DNA from: Bacteroidales bacterium
GTDB taxonomy: Bacteria > Bacteroidota > Bacteroidia > Bacteroidales > UBA12077
DNA: 37,882 nucleotides
Assembly (NCBI GenBank): GCA_030668615.1
Contig: DAOUTQ010000011.1
Location: forward strand, 1 to 37,882
Reading direction: 5' to 3'
The notes under the pieces were generated by a model. The model was not told the DNA's origin. It worked only from the letters and a program-made list of their open reading frames with translations, and made no database searches. How positions within the stretch are numbered: position 1 is the first letter of the stretch; each line of letters opens with the position of its first letter. The position numbers and the translations under genes are program-made. Of the stretch, positions 18,019-25,565 are shown one piece after another.

Positions 18019-19293
18019 TTAGTTTACAGTAAATAAGCTTAATTGTTTATGTGCGTTGTTACTGGATTTTTTAACAATACTCTTTTCACTTAAAAGAATC
18101 TTTCTGACATTCTTGGGTAATAATTCGTTTATGGTATGAGCTTTAAGTTCATTGCAAGTAATAAAGTATTTAGCTCTTTTTAATACAACTCCAATCTTTT
18201 TCAAATTTGATAAATTCAGCTTGCTGTAACGTCTTGCTAAAATGATCTTTTTAGCAGACAACACTCCAATACCGGGAACTCTAAGTATAGTTTCGTAGTT
18301 TGCTTTGTTAATATCAATAGGAAACATCCACGGATTGCGCAGCGCATAACTCAATTTAGGATCAATTTCTAAATCGAGATCGGGATGTTCATCATTTACA
18401 ATTTCATCAATCGAATAATTGTAAAATCTAAAAAGCCAGTCGGCCTGATAAAGCCTGTTTTCTCGTTTTAGAGGTGGCTCAATAAGAGCCGGCAACCTTT
18501 TGTCATAGCTATTTACAGGTATAAAACCTGAATAATAGACTCTTTTTAGATTTTTAGAATTGTATAAGTCCCCAGCTAAATTTAATATATGTTTATCGCT
18601 GTCAGGTGTTGCACCTACAATTAACTGCGTACTCTGTCCGGCTGGTGTAAACCTTGGTGCATGCCTGAATTTTTTTCTTTCTTCCTTATTTTCAATGATT
18701 TTACTTTTAATTGTATTCATCGGAGTAAGAATACTTTTAAAATTCTTGTCTGGTGCAAGTATTTTTAAGTTATTTTCAGTTGCTATTTCAATGTTTACGC
18801 TTAAACGATCAGCATATAAACCAGCTTGTTGTTGTAAATCATCGCTGGCTCCTGGAATTGATTTTAAATGTATATATCCGTTATAGTTTTGTTTAGTTCT
18901 GAGATCTTTAGCAACACGAACCATGCGTTCCATAGTATAATCAGGGTTCTTTATTACACCAGAACTTAAAAAAAGACCTTCGATATAGTTTCTTCTGTAA
19001 AATTCTATAGTTAGATCAACTACTTCTTTTACCGTAAATGTAGTGCGCTCAATATCATTACTTTTTCTGTTGGCACAATAGGCACAATCATATATGCAAT
19101 GATTCGTTAGCATTAGCTTCATAAGAGAAATACAACGTCCATCTTGAGTAAAGCTATGACAGATTCCCCACGGTGAGGCATTTCCTATACCTTTCCCGCT
19201 ATTAGGTCTATTGCTGCCACTTGATGCACATGACACATCGTATTTTGCAGCTTTTGCAGATATTTTTAGTTTATTTATAGTTTCAGCTTTCAT
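18019..19293 (-). CDS. Putative DNA modification/repair radical SAM protein (TIGR03916 type)
   Basis: 424 residues. The 4Fe-4S radical-SAM motif is CxxxCxxC at C66, C70, C73 (HCIYDCAYC); three more Cys (22, 45, 54) precede it. The barrel region follows (GLFLSSGVIKNPDYTMERMV, HLKSIPGASDDLQQQAGL, NIEIATENNLKILAPDK). The C-terminal part has a helix-hairpin-helix DNA-binding element (ILRVPGIGVLSAKKIILARR). The family is paired with the downstream DUF4130 protein and is thought to act on damaged or modified DNA; the reaction is not known. The gene starts within a 21-bp-periodic operator array and has a TATATTTG box 27 bp upstream, so it is probably regulated with the S24 regulator that lies divergently at 19813. 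Confidence 0.92.
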   Translation of the reverse strand: MKAETINKLKISAKAAKYDVSCASSGSNRPNSGKGIGNASPWGICHSFTQDGRCISLMKLMLTNHCIYDCAYCANRKSNDIERTTFTVKEVVDLTIEFYRRNYIEGLFLSSGVIKNPDYTMERMVRVAKDLRTKQNYNGYIHLKSIPGASDDLQQQAGLYADRLSVNIEIATENNLKILAPDKNFKSILTPMNTIKSKIIENKEERKKFRHAPRFTPAGQSTQLIVGATPDSDKHILNLAGDLYNSKNLKRVYYSGFIPVNSYDKRLPALIEPPLKRENRLYQADWLFRFYNYSIDEIVNDEHPDLDLEIDPKLSYALRNPWMFPIDINKANYETILRVPGIGVLSAKKIILARRYSKLNLSNLKKIGVVLKRAKYFITCNELKAHTINELLPKNVRKILLSEKSIVKKSSNNAHKQLSLFTVN

Positions 19294-19366
19294 ATTAGTT
19301 AATATACTAATTGTATTAGCAAATATACTAAATAATTTTACATTTATACTAATTTATTTAGTATAA
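19291..19366. promoter_or_regulatory. 21-bp-periodic operator array in the divergent control region
   Basis: The sequence TATACTAA occurs at 19303-19310, 19324-19331 and 19345-19352, exactly 21 bp apart, i.e. on one face of the helix. In the first two units it pairs with an upstream TTAGT or TTAGC to give TTAG(T/C)-N6-ACTAA inverted repeats (19295-19310, 19316-19331). An inverted copy, TTAGTATA, follows at 19358-19365. The array overlaps the minus-strand promoter of the radical SAM gene and abuts the plus-strand promoter at 19372. The likely binder is the S24/XRE regulator at 19813 (inference). Confidence 0.65.
19320..19327 (-). promoter_or_regulatory. Bacteroidota-type -7 box for the radical SAM repair operon
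   Basis: On the minus strand it reads TATATTTG, matching TAnnTTTG. It lies inside operator unit 2, predicting a start near 19313 and a leader of about 20 nt. No good -33 TTTG is seen, which suits a regulated promoter. Confidence 0.55.
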
Positions 19367-19371
19367 TGTAT

Positions 19372-19379
19372 TATATTTG
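19372..19379 (+). promoter_or_regulatory. Bacteroidota-type -7 box reading toward the cassette and S24 regulator
   Basis: TATATTTG on the plus strand matches TAnnTTTG. Predicted transcription would begin at about 19384-19387, essentially at the first base of the left inverted arm (19386). It was probably the regulator's own promoter before the cassette came in. Confidence 0.55.
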
Positions 19380-19385
19380 TAATAA

Positions 19386-19408
19386 GCTTTTAGCCTTTTG
19401 CTATTTGC
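19386..19408 (+). repeat. Left inverted arm of the cassette
   Basis: 23 nt pairing with 19774-19796 with two mismatches. Its inner end continues into CTATTTGCAAATAG (19401-19414), a perfect 14-bp palindrome, so the left end can also fold on itself. Confidence 0.75.
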
Positions 19409-19781
19409 AAATAGTATTTTTATTATTAGGAATTTTAGATCATTAAATATTTGGAAAGATGGAATTGTACTTGTAAAAAAGATCTACAAACTTGTAGAAG
19501 TACTACCAAGTGAAGAGAAATATGGTTTAAAAAGCCAAATATGCAGAGCTGTTGTATCTATTCCTTCTAACATAGCAGAAGGTTGTTCGAGAAATAGTGA
19601 AATTGAATTCAAAAGATTTTTAGAAATAGCTATTGGTTCTGCATTTGAATTAGAAACACAATTAATAATATTGTCTGATTTAGAATTTATTACAAAAGAA
19701 GACTCAATTCTAATATTAGAATTATTGAACAATGAACAAAGAATGATTAATGGTTTAATTAATAAAATTAACGGCAAATAG
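19398..19781 (+). CDS. Four-helix-bundle protein, S23/IVP (Avd-like) family
   Basis: About 115-127 residues, all-helical, matching the S23 ribosomal intervening-sequence protein family: LNIWKDGIVLVKKIYKL, then the signature VSIPSNIAEGCSRNSEIEFK and FLEIAIGSAFELETQL. Relatives form pentameric barrels; one branch (Avd) assists diversity-generating retroelements, another is encoded in rRNA intervening sequences. Function as a free gene is unknown. The start is a problem: no in-frame ATG lies near the N-terminus. The only conventional candidate is TTG at 19398, inside the left arm. By family convention translation should begin just before RNFRSLNIW, where the codon is ATT (19425-19427), perhaps a mutated ATG. 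The gene may be translated from a non-ATG codon or be silenced. It is upstream of, and co-directional with, the S24 regulator. Confidence 0.8.
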   Translation: MLFANSIFIIRNFRSLNIWKDGIVLVKKIYKLVEVLPSEEKYGLKSQICRAVVSIPSNIAEGCSRNSEIEFKRFLEIAIGSAFELETQLIILSDLEFITKEDSILILELLNNEQRMINGLINKINGK

Positions 19782-19796
19782 CTAAAAGCTAAAAGC
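19774..19796 (-). repeat. Right inverted arm of the cassette
   Basis: 23 nt, complement of the left arm at 21 positions. It contains the TAG stop (19779-19781) of the four-helix-bundle ORF and ends 16 bp before the S24 regulator start. It includes a short internal direct repeat, GCTAAAA twice. Confidence 0.75.
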
Positions 19797-19812
19797 AATT
19801 AAAAAATATAAA

Positions 19813-20595
19813 ATGGAATATATTGCTCAGAATATTAAGTATTTAAGGAAAGAAAAAGGCTTAACTCAAGAAGAATTAGCTAATAATATTGGTGTAAATC
19901 GTGCGATGATAGGTTCTTATGAAGAAAACAGAGCAGTTCCTAAATTATCAGTTTTAAAGGATATGGCTTATTTCTTTAAGATATCCATTGATGATCTAAT
20001 AAAAATAAGGCTTTGGGAAGAATCAAACCGTGATTCTATGCAGGAATTTGTAAAAGGTGATAATTTAAGGGTTATTAGTACTGTTGTAGATCAAACTGAT
20101 AAAGAACTTATTACTACAGTTCCAATTCAGGCTTCTGCTGGTTATACCAAAGGTTATGCCGATTCGGATTACGTTGAAGAGCTTCCTCACTTCTCTTTAC
20201 CTCTTATTGAACTTAGTAAAGAAAGAACCTACAGAGTTTTTCAGATAAAAGGTGATAGTATGGAGCCCATAAAATCAGGTTCTTATATTATTTGTGAATA
20301 CCTTGCAAATTGGGATGAAATATACGATGGCAAGCCCTATATTTTAATTTCGAAAGATGATGGGATTGTTTATAAACGATTATTTAATAAAATTAATGAT
20401 TCAGGTGAGATTATATTAAAGTCGGATAACCCTGAATATGAAGCATATTCAATAAAAGCAGAAGAAGTATATGAAGTGTGGAAAGCGCTTGGTTTTATAA
20501 GCTTTGAACTGCCTGAACCCGTTGAAATTACTACTCATAAATTACATAGTATGATTCTGGATATGAAAAACGATATAGATAAACTTAAAACTTAG
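19813..20595 (+). CDS. XRE-family repressor with S24 (LexA/CI-like) autopeptidase domain
   Basis: 260 residues. Residues 1-62 form a helix-turn-helix (IKYLRKEKGLTQEELANNIG, MIGSYEENRAVPK). Residues about 100-235 form an S24 peptidase fold: putative Ala109-Gly110 cleavage site (IQASAGYTKG), nucleophile S149 (KGDSMEPIKSG) and general base K188 (VYKRLF), with spacings close to LexA. The likely role is a repressor that self-cleaves in response to RecA filaments after DNA damage. Divergence from the radical SAM DNA-repair pair across a periodic operator array supports control of those genes and itself (inference). The start ATG follows the right arm of the IVS-like cassette by 16 bp, so the regulator's leader carries the cassette. 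It could also respond to another signal; many Bacteroidota S24 regulators are uncharacterised. Confidence 0.88.
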   Translation: MEYIAQNIKYLRKEKGLTQEELANNIGVNRAMIGSYEENRAVPKLSVLKDMAYFFKISIDDLIKIRLWEESNRDSMQEFVKGDNLRVISTVVDQTDKELITTVPIQASAGYTKGYADSDYVEELPHFSLPLIELSKERTYRVFQIKGDSMEPIKSGSYIICEYLANWDEIYDGKPYILISKDDGIVYKRLFNKINDSGEIILKSDNPEYEAYSIKAEEVYEVWKALGFISFELPEPVEITTHKLHSMILDMKNDIDKLKT

Positions 20596-20596
20596 T

Positions 20597-20998
20597 TTAC
20601 TCTTCGGTATTTCGCAATCTTTTCTTTTGCGAAACTATCTTTTTTTCTTTAAGTCTTTTTTCTTTGGATGTTCTTGTAGGCTTTGTTTTTACCCGCTTTT
20701 TGGGCCTTTGTAATGCTTTTTCAATTAATTCAAAGAACAACTCTATTACATTCTTTTTATTTCGCAATTGTGTTCTTTCTGAATCTGACGTTATTATTAA
20801 AATTCCTTCAGAAGATATTCGGTTTTTAAGCTTAGATTCTATTCTTTCTTTTTGATTATCAGACAATAACAAAGAATTGTAAAGATCGAATCGCAACTCA
20901 ACTTTTGTAGAAACTTTATTAACATTCTGCCCTCCGCTTCCACTACTGCGAGATGCCTTAAACGTTAACTCCTTTAATATCTGATCTTTATTTATCAT
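20597..20998 (-). CDS. arfB: Alternative ribosome-rescue factor ArfB-like peptidyl-tRNA hydrolase
   Basis: 133 residues. The class I release-factor GGQ motif is present near the N-terminus (RSSGSGGQNVNKVSTKVEL), followed by the catalytic-domain core and a basic C-terminal tail (AGPR-like KRVKTKPTRTSKEKRLKEKK). This arrangement, GGQ without codon-recognition domains and with a positively charged tail that enters the empty mRNA channel, defines ArfB/YaeJ, which releases peptides from ribosomes stalled at mRNA ends. I use the ATG at 20998; one codon upstream is a TTG. It converges on the S24 regulator with one base between stop codons. Cytoplasmic. Confidence 0.92.
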   Translation of the reverse strand: MINKDQILKELTFKASRSSGSGGQNVNKVSTKVELRFDLYNSLLLSDNQKERIESKLKNRISSEGILIITSDSERTQLRNKKNVIELFFELIEKALQRPKKRVKTKPTRTSKEKRLKEKKIVSQKKRLRNTEE

Positions 20999-21247
20999 CA
21001 ACTAAACTTTTAGTCTATTTTAAATCCATTAATACATGCTAAAATTAACTATAATTGCATTGTAATGAAATATATTATAACCAGAAATAAATTTAAACAA
21101 TTCTTTCCTGATTCTGTTTTTATGAGTTATAAGTAAAGCAATATAAATTTAATGGTATATTCACTCCCTAAATTGCTTTATTCAATCCAATTGCTTGTGT
21201 ACAATGAATGAATTTTTAGACTTTTGCAGTGAATTAATTATACAAAC

Positions 21248-22519
21248 ATGAAAACAAGATTTATTATGCTATTTATTTTTGTTTTTGCCTTTATTTTCCT
21301 AGTTGACATCTATTCTTTTAAAGGAATTAAGTTACTCACTTCCGGGTTTGAATCCACTTTGTTGAAAAATAGTATTCATATTCTTTATTGGGTAATTCCA
21401 GTATTAATTATTTCCACATTACTATATTTCAGGACATTACAACCATTTGACAGAGATCCGCGAATATTTAGGAATTTCTTCCTGCTGGCCGGATTTTTCA
21501 TTTTGTTTTATATTCCAAAGCTTACATTTATTACGTTTCATTTAACCGAAGATATTGTTCATTTAGGAAAGTGGATAATAAGTAAATTTACACAACCTGA
21601 AGTAAGTGATTCTGTTTTAGCAACTTCTGGCATTTCGCGAGCAAGATTTCTAACACAATTAGGATTAATATTAGCGGCAATTCCGTTTACTTCAATATTG
21701 TACGGAATGACCAAAGGACGCTTTAATTTTAGAATTACAAATGAAAAGCTTTCTTTTTCTAATCTACCCGAAGCTTTTGATGGTTTTAAGGTTATTCAAA
21801 TATCAGATATTCATATTGGAAGTTTCTTGGGACATGAAAATCAGGTTAAGAAAGCTGTTGAGCTTGTAAATGAACAAAATCCAGACCTAATTTTATTTAC
21901 AGGAGATCTTGTAAATAATTTTGCAGAGGAATTAAATGGCTGGATTCCAATATTAAGCAATTTAAAGGCTAAATATGGTAAATTTTCTATTTTGGGTAAT
22001 CATGACTACGGAGATTACTTTGATTGGGCTAATAAGGCTGAAAAAGAACAAAACCTTACTAATTTGAAGCAAGCACACAAAGACCTTGGCTTTAGGCTCC
22101 TTTTAAATGAATCTGAAGAAATTGAATTAAACAATTCGAAAATTGGTTTAATTGGTGTTGAAAACTGGGGTTTACCTTCTTTCCCTCAATATGGAAATTT
22201 GAAAGTTGCAATGAACGGATCTGATGAATTACCATTCAATATACTTATGTCACATGATCCATCGCATTGGGATGCTGAAGTTATAGAAAAAACTGATATT
22301 GATCTAACATTATCGGGACATACACACGGAATGCAGTTTGGGATTGAGATAGGAAATGTAAAATGGAGCCCGGTAAAATATAAATATCCACGTTGGGGAG
22401 GTTTATATAAGGAAAACAATCAATACTTATATGTGAATCGTGGATTTGGTTATATTGGCTTTCCTGGACGTGTAGGAATGCCACCTGAGATTACTGTAAT
22501 CGAATTAAAAAAGACATAA
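21248..22519 (+). CDS. Membrane-anchored metallophosphoesterase (YaeI/YkuE type)
   Basis: 423 residues. The N-terminal half has three to four hydrophobic segments (about 5-25, 40-60, 77-95, 130-155), then a calcineurin-like phosphoesterase domain from about 175: D187/H189 in ISDIHIGSF, the metal-bridging Asp in LFTGDLVNN, LGNHDYGDY, then the His motifs MSHDPSHWD and LSGHTHGMQFG. All metal ligands are present, so it should be active. Related proteins (YaeI) hydrolyse lipid A precursors or other phosphodiesters at the membrane; the substrate here is unknown. Single gene with its own terminator immediately after the stop. Confidence 0.9.
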   Translation: MKTRFIMLFIFVFAFIFLVDIYSFKGIKLLTSGFESTLLKNSIHILYWVIPVLIISTLLYFRTLQPFDRDPRIFRNFFLLAGFFILFYIPKLTFITFHLTEDIVHLGKWIISKFTQPEVSDSVLATSGISRARFLTQLGLILAAIPFTSILYGMTKGRFNFRITNEKLSFSNLPEAFDGFKVIQISDIHIGSFLGHENQVKKAVELVNEQNPDLILFTGDLVNNFAEELNGWIPILSNLKAKYGKFSILGNHDYGDYFDWANKAEKEQNLTNLKQAHKDLGFRLLLNESEEIELNNSKIGLIGVENWGLPSFPQYGNLKVAMNGSDELPFNILMSHDPSHWDAEVIEKTDIDLTLSGHTHGMQFGIEIGNVKWSPVKYKYPRWGGLYKENNQYLYVNRGFGYIGFPGRVGMPPEITVIELKKT

Positions 22520-22544
22520 AAAAAGGGCCAAAAGGCCCTTTTTT
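22520..22544. terminator. Bidirectional intrinsic terminator
   Basis: AAAAAGGGCC (22520-22529) pairs with GGCCCTTTTT (22534-22543) around an AAAA loop. It serves the phosphoesterase gene, and on the other strand the lipoprotein gene that ends at 22570. Confidence 0.92.
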
Positions 22545-22569
22545 ATTTATTATGAGTAATTAAGATATT

Positions 22570-23682
22570 TTACATACCTCCATTAAAAAGCTCGTCAAAA
22601 AACAAAAAGAAATCTTCAAGATCTGCAGCAAAGTCTTCGAAGAACGGCAATGCAGGCTCAGTTGAACCATCAGTAAATTCAAACACAATCATTTCAGGTT
22701 GTGGCTCTGTCCATGAATCGTCCCAAACTAAAATAATACTTGCAGCTCTTGTTCCATCAACAGTAATATAAGCATCAAATTCTGCATTAACTTCAGCAAA
22801 TAGTGCTTCAAAATCTGTTGATTCAGTTTCTCCCTCCAATATATCCATAATATTTGCAAAGTTTGCATCAACAACCACTTTTACATTTAATAACTGAACA
22901 TAACCACCAATAGTTAATGGAGGATTGTCCCAGTTAGTAGTTTCAAATGTAGCATCAACACCAGCAGCAAAAATTAATGTTTCTTCGTAATCAATTTCAA
23001 AATCAGCACTTGCAGTTGTACCAGTATTATTAAAAGTACCCGTGAAAGTAAATGGATTTAGATATACATTTATTGATAATGCTTCAGGTTCTTCATTTGC
23101 ATTCCAAGAAGCTGAAAAATCGATATCCACATACTCAATACTACTAATAACAAGATCAGCCTCTAAAGCAGTAGGATAATAATCTGTATATCCGTCATTA
23201 GTAATTGCTACTTCACCGTAGTTATAAATAGTTATTGTAGCATCATTAGGTGAATTTCCTTCGGTTGGGAATTCAATTATAATTTGATTGGCAGTACCTG
23301 ATATTCTATTAAAATAGGTTCCATTATATACATACTTATAGCCTTTATTCTCGTCCCAAGGAAATAATTCACTTGATAAAGCAAGTTTTGTTTTAGTATA
23401 ATAAGCTGGAGTTAATAGATTCTGCATTGTTATAAGAGCAGAACTGTGCTCAGTTGATTTTGTTGGATTGTCAAAAGGATCAGGCAAACTCATTAATGCT
23501 TCCATTGCTGCAATTCCTTCAGCATCTTGTAATTCATCAAGATATCCTGCCATGTCGGTATTAAGCGCTTCAAGAGCAGTCTTTGTTTCAGCAGGTGACA
23601 ATTTATCATCATCATCATCCTTGTTACAAGAGATAACAAATACTGATAAAAGCATCAGCATCATTGCAATTAATTTTTTCAT
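22570..23682 (-). CDS. Surface-type lipoprotein of unknown function
   Basis: 370 residues from the ATG at 23682 (an ATG three codons earlier, at 23691, is possible). The signal peptide ends at a lipobox Cys (VFVISC) followed by NKDDDDDK; such an acidic stretch directly after the Cys is the known lipoprotein-export signal that sends Bacteroidota lipoproteins to the cell surface. The rest is rich in Ala, Glu, Asp, Thr and aromatic residues with predicted beta strands (TIYNYGEVAITNDGYTDYYP), an alpha segment near 255-300, and an acidic, Phe-rich C-terminus (FFEDFAADLEDFFLFFDELF). I recognise no named domain. A TAnnTTTG box lies about 80 bp upstream. Single gene. Confidence 0.72.
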   Translation of the reverse strand: MKKLIAMMLMLLSVFVISCNKDDDDDKLSPAETKTALEALNTDMAGYLDELQDAEGIAAMEALMSLPDPFDNPTKSTEHSSALITMQNLLTPAYYTKTKLALSSELFPWDENKGYKYVYNGTYFNRISGTANQIIIEFPTEGNSPNDATITIYNYGEVAITNDGYTDYYPTALEADLVISSIEYVDIDFSASWNANEEPEALSINVYLNPFTFTGTFNNTGTTASADFEIDYEETLIFAAGVDATFETTNWDNPPLTIGGYVQLLNVKVVVDANFANIMDILEGETESTDFEALFAEVNAEFDAYITVDGTRAASIILVWDDSWTEPQPEMIVFEFTDGSTEPALPFFEDFAADLEDFFLFFDELFNGGM

Positions 23683-23763
23683 GTTTTGCATAAGTTTATT
23701 AATTTTGGTTAGTAATTTTAGTTTTATTTATTATAATATTTTAAGTTGGTTGTTATTAAGATG

Positions 23764-23771
23764 CAAATTTA
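23764..23771 (-). promoter_or_regulatory. Probable promoter -7 box of the surface lipoprotein
   Basis: On the minus strand TAAATTTG matches TAnnTTTG; GTTG lies 16 bp upstream as a weak -33 element. The leader would be about 75 nt. Confidence 0.42.
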
Positions 23772-23885
23772 GTAAAAAAGGTTTCGTCAACTTGTATTTT
23801 TTTTCTCAAATTATATGAAACTAAACATTTTATACGTTACTTTTTTGATTTTGTTCAACCAAACATCATTATGCAAGTACTATGC

Positions 23886-23923
23886 AAAAAAAAATGAGCG
23901 AAATTTTTATTATTTCACTCATT
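23886..23923 (-). terminator. Intrinsic terminator of the sigma/DUF4252 operon
   Basis: On the minus strand a 12-bp stem with one G-U pair (23912-23923 with 23893-23904) is followed by nine T. It lies about 25 bp after the last gene of the operon. Confidence 0.85.
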
Positions 23924-23946
23924 ATAAATTGTTAATTATTAGAGAT

Positions 23947-24468
23947 TTAATTTCCTTGCAGTTTAATGTTTTCCATATTAATAGATTTATAAACTTCCAT
24001 AACCTCCTCTTTTGTAAGATCCCCTAAAATATTTATACCCATATATTGATTCTCAGAAATTATAGTAACTAATACCTCGCGAATACTATTTTCACTTTCA
24101 ATAATATAAATGGACACATCATTATCTTCTTGGGCAATTCTGGTAAGAAGATTATAATTGTAATCTTTTATTTTAGTATTAAGAGATTGTTTTAATTCAT
24201 CCAACCTTAGAGTATTTTCCTTCTCCTCAAACATCATAAATTTAATAAGCTCTACCTTATCTAGAAGTTCTTTTGAATTATATTCCTCATTGTCTGATAA
24301 TGAAATAACTATTTTAAACAATACCGGAGGAATATGTAAAATACTAAAGCCATTTTCGGCTTCATATTCTTCAAAGATATCTGTTTCTTTATATTTATTT
24401 TTATCGGTAATACAAGAGAATTGAAGTCCCAATATAAGGACAATTAAAATTAATATAGTTTTCTTCAT
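23947..24468 (-). CDS. DUF4252-like lipoprotein
   Basis: 173 residues with a lipoprotein signal peptide (LILGLQFSC, lipobox Cys near residue 19), so membrane-anchored. Resembles the DUF4252 paralogues next to it: an opening EYEAENGFSILHIPPVLFKI matches their YxGxxGFTxVxI segment, and the C-terminus (INILGDLTKEEVMEVYKSIN) aligns with their IKGxIDLKxxxxLSxS segment, but it is the most diverged of the three. DUF4252 proteins are exported, of unknown function, and often linked to ECF sigma factors. It is the last gene of the operon, 7 bp after the previous DUF4252 gene, and is followed by a strong terminator. Confidence 0.75.
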   Translation of the reverse strand: MKKTILILIVLILGLQFSCITDKNKYKETDIFEEYEAENGFSILHIPPVLFKIVISLSDNEEYNSKELLDKVELIKFMMFEEKENTLRLDELKQSLNTKIKDYNYNLLTRIAQEDNDVSIYIIESENSIREVLVTIISENQYMGINILGDLTKEEVMEVYKSINMENIKLQGN

Positions 24469-24475
24469 GATTTAA

Positions 24476-24985
24476 TTATTTATCGATTCCTTCAAGGTGC
24501 TCAAGCCCATTAATGTTCATTGACTTTGACAATTTTGAGATATTTTTCAAATCAATATTACCTTTTATACATATTAAAGCATTTTCATCCTTTCCTCCTG
24601 CTATTAGCAAAAGTTCAATTATTTTGCCATCTTTTTCATTAATGAGAAACTTTACATCCTGATCCTTTTCCTTGATTACCATAAGTTCTTTATAATCCTC
24701 CATAGGAAGCTTGTCAATTATTTCTTTATAAAAGTTGGCATTTCCATTATAAGATTCATCAGTTGCAAGAATTTTAATTCCCTTTAAATTCTTCATTAAC
24801 TCATCAAATTCAGGATCATTAGTTTCTACATCAGTAAACATGCTAAACATATAGCTTGTTATATAAACTGAGGTAAAGCCTTCTTGCCCGCTGTACTTAT
24901 CGAACAGCTCATCTACCGGTGTATTCTGTGAAAAACCGGATAAACCTAAAAGCACTACGGTTAATAATAAAATAATTTTTTTCAT
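24476..24985 (-). CDS. Exported DUF4252 protein
   Basis: 169 residues. A signal peptide (MKKIILLLTVVLLGLSGFSQ) without a lipobox Cys predicts a soluble periplasmic protein. The mature part is DUF4252: FDKYSGQEGFTSVYITSYMF, ILATDES, ELMVIKEKDQDVKFLINEKD, LLLIAGGKDENALICIKGNI and DLKNISKLSKSMNINGLEHL. It is closest to the paralogue at 26137 and next to the lipoprotein paralogue at 23947. Located 4 bp after the anti-sigma gene in one operon. One idea is that these proteins are the stress-responsive or sensing output of the sigma factor; that is inference. Confidence 0.85.
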   Translation of the reverse strand: MKKIILLLTVVLLGLSGFSQNTPVDELFDKYSGQEGFTSVYITSYMFSMFTDVETNDPEFDELMKNLKGIKILATDESYNGNANFYKEIIDKLPMEDYKELMVIKEKDQDVKFLINEKDGKIIELLLIAGGKDENALICIKGNIDLKNISKLSKSMNINGLEHLEGIDK

Positions 24986-24989
24986 GGTT

Positions 24990-25565
24990 TTATTGTTTAA
25001 TATATTTATCTGCTACTCTGAATTTACTTACAGGACTTAACTCTTTTAGTCCTTTATTAAAGCTTGACAATTTATATAATTGTTCAGTTCCTTCGCTTAC
25101 TTTTTGAATTGGTTCTAAATGATCAGTTCCATTGTTTAGCATTGCGGAAACATATAAAAGAGTTTCTTTAGCTTGCTGGTACGCAATTTCAGGATTATCG
25201 TATGTATCTGAAAACTGAATATTTTGTTCTTTATTAAAAATTTCATTCTTTAAAAGAAAATAAGAACCTGTTAATATTATTATACTTGCAGCTATTCTCA
25301 AAAATAAATACTTTACACTTTTCTTACTCTTCACTTTTTTGCTATCAATATCCTTTAAAGTATCCCATATTTGATCTGAAATATCAGGTACCTCCATGCT
25401 TTTAGCATTTTCCTGTGATTGATATAAGAAAATGTCTTTATCTGCAATAAGCTCACTATCTACTACTTCACTATTAAAATACTTGCGGAGAATATTTTCT
25501 TCGTCCAGCGTAGAATCGCCACTATAATATTTCTCTAACAGAACTTTTATTCTTTTCAGATCCAT
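24990..25565 (-). CDS. Probable membrane-bound anti-sigma factor
   Basis: 191 residues. The N-terminal ~80 residues are cytoplasmic and helical (IKVLLEKYYSGDSTLDEENI; DQIWDTLKDID), the type of segment that anti-sigma factors use. A single membrane segment lies at about 85-105 (YLFLRIAASIIILTGSYFLL), followed by an 85-residue periplasmic tail without FecR features (AYQQAKETLLYVSAMLNNG). No zinc-binding HxxxCxxC anti-sigma motif is visible. The function is inferred mostly from position: its start codon lies 44 bp inside the end of the ECF sigma gene, so the two are translationally coupled. Confidence 0.72.
   Translation of the reverse strand: MDLKRIKVLLEKYYSGDSTLDEENILRKYFNSEVVDSELIADKDIFLYQSQENAKSMEVPDISDQIWDTLKDIDSKKVKSKKSVKYLFLRIAASIIILTGSYFLLKNEIFNKEQNIQFSDTYDNPEIAYQQAKETLLYVSAMLNNGTDHLEPIQKVSEGTEQLYKLSSFNKGLKELSPVSKFRVADKYIKQ

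Larger units (their letters stand above)
19386..19796 (+). mobile_element. IVS-like cassette: four-helix-bundle ORF bounded by 23-nt inverted arms
   Basis: The left arm (19386-19408, begins GCTTTTAGCC, ends GCTATTTGC) and right arm (19774-19796, begins GCAAATAGC, ends GCTAAAAGC) are complementary at 21 of 23 positions. They enclose only the S23/IVP-type ORF, whose stop codon lies inside the right arm. Intervening sequences in bacterial 23S rRNA have the same plan: an S23 ORF between complementary ends that form an RNase III-cut stem. Here the unit is outside rRNA, in the leader of a regulator gene. No transposase is present, and no clear target duplication flanks it. Confidence 0.6.

Noticed and set aside
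19291-19366. CRISPR array or replication iterons
   Set aside because: Only three short degenerate units with no unique spacers and no Cas or Rep gene; position between divergent promoters fits operators.
19398-19781. A diversity-generating retroelement, since the protein resembles Avd
   Set aside because: No reverse transcriptase, template repeat or variable repeat is present in the window; an S23/IVP-type orphan fits better.
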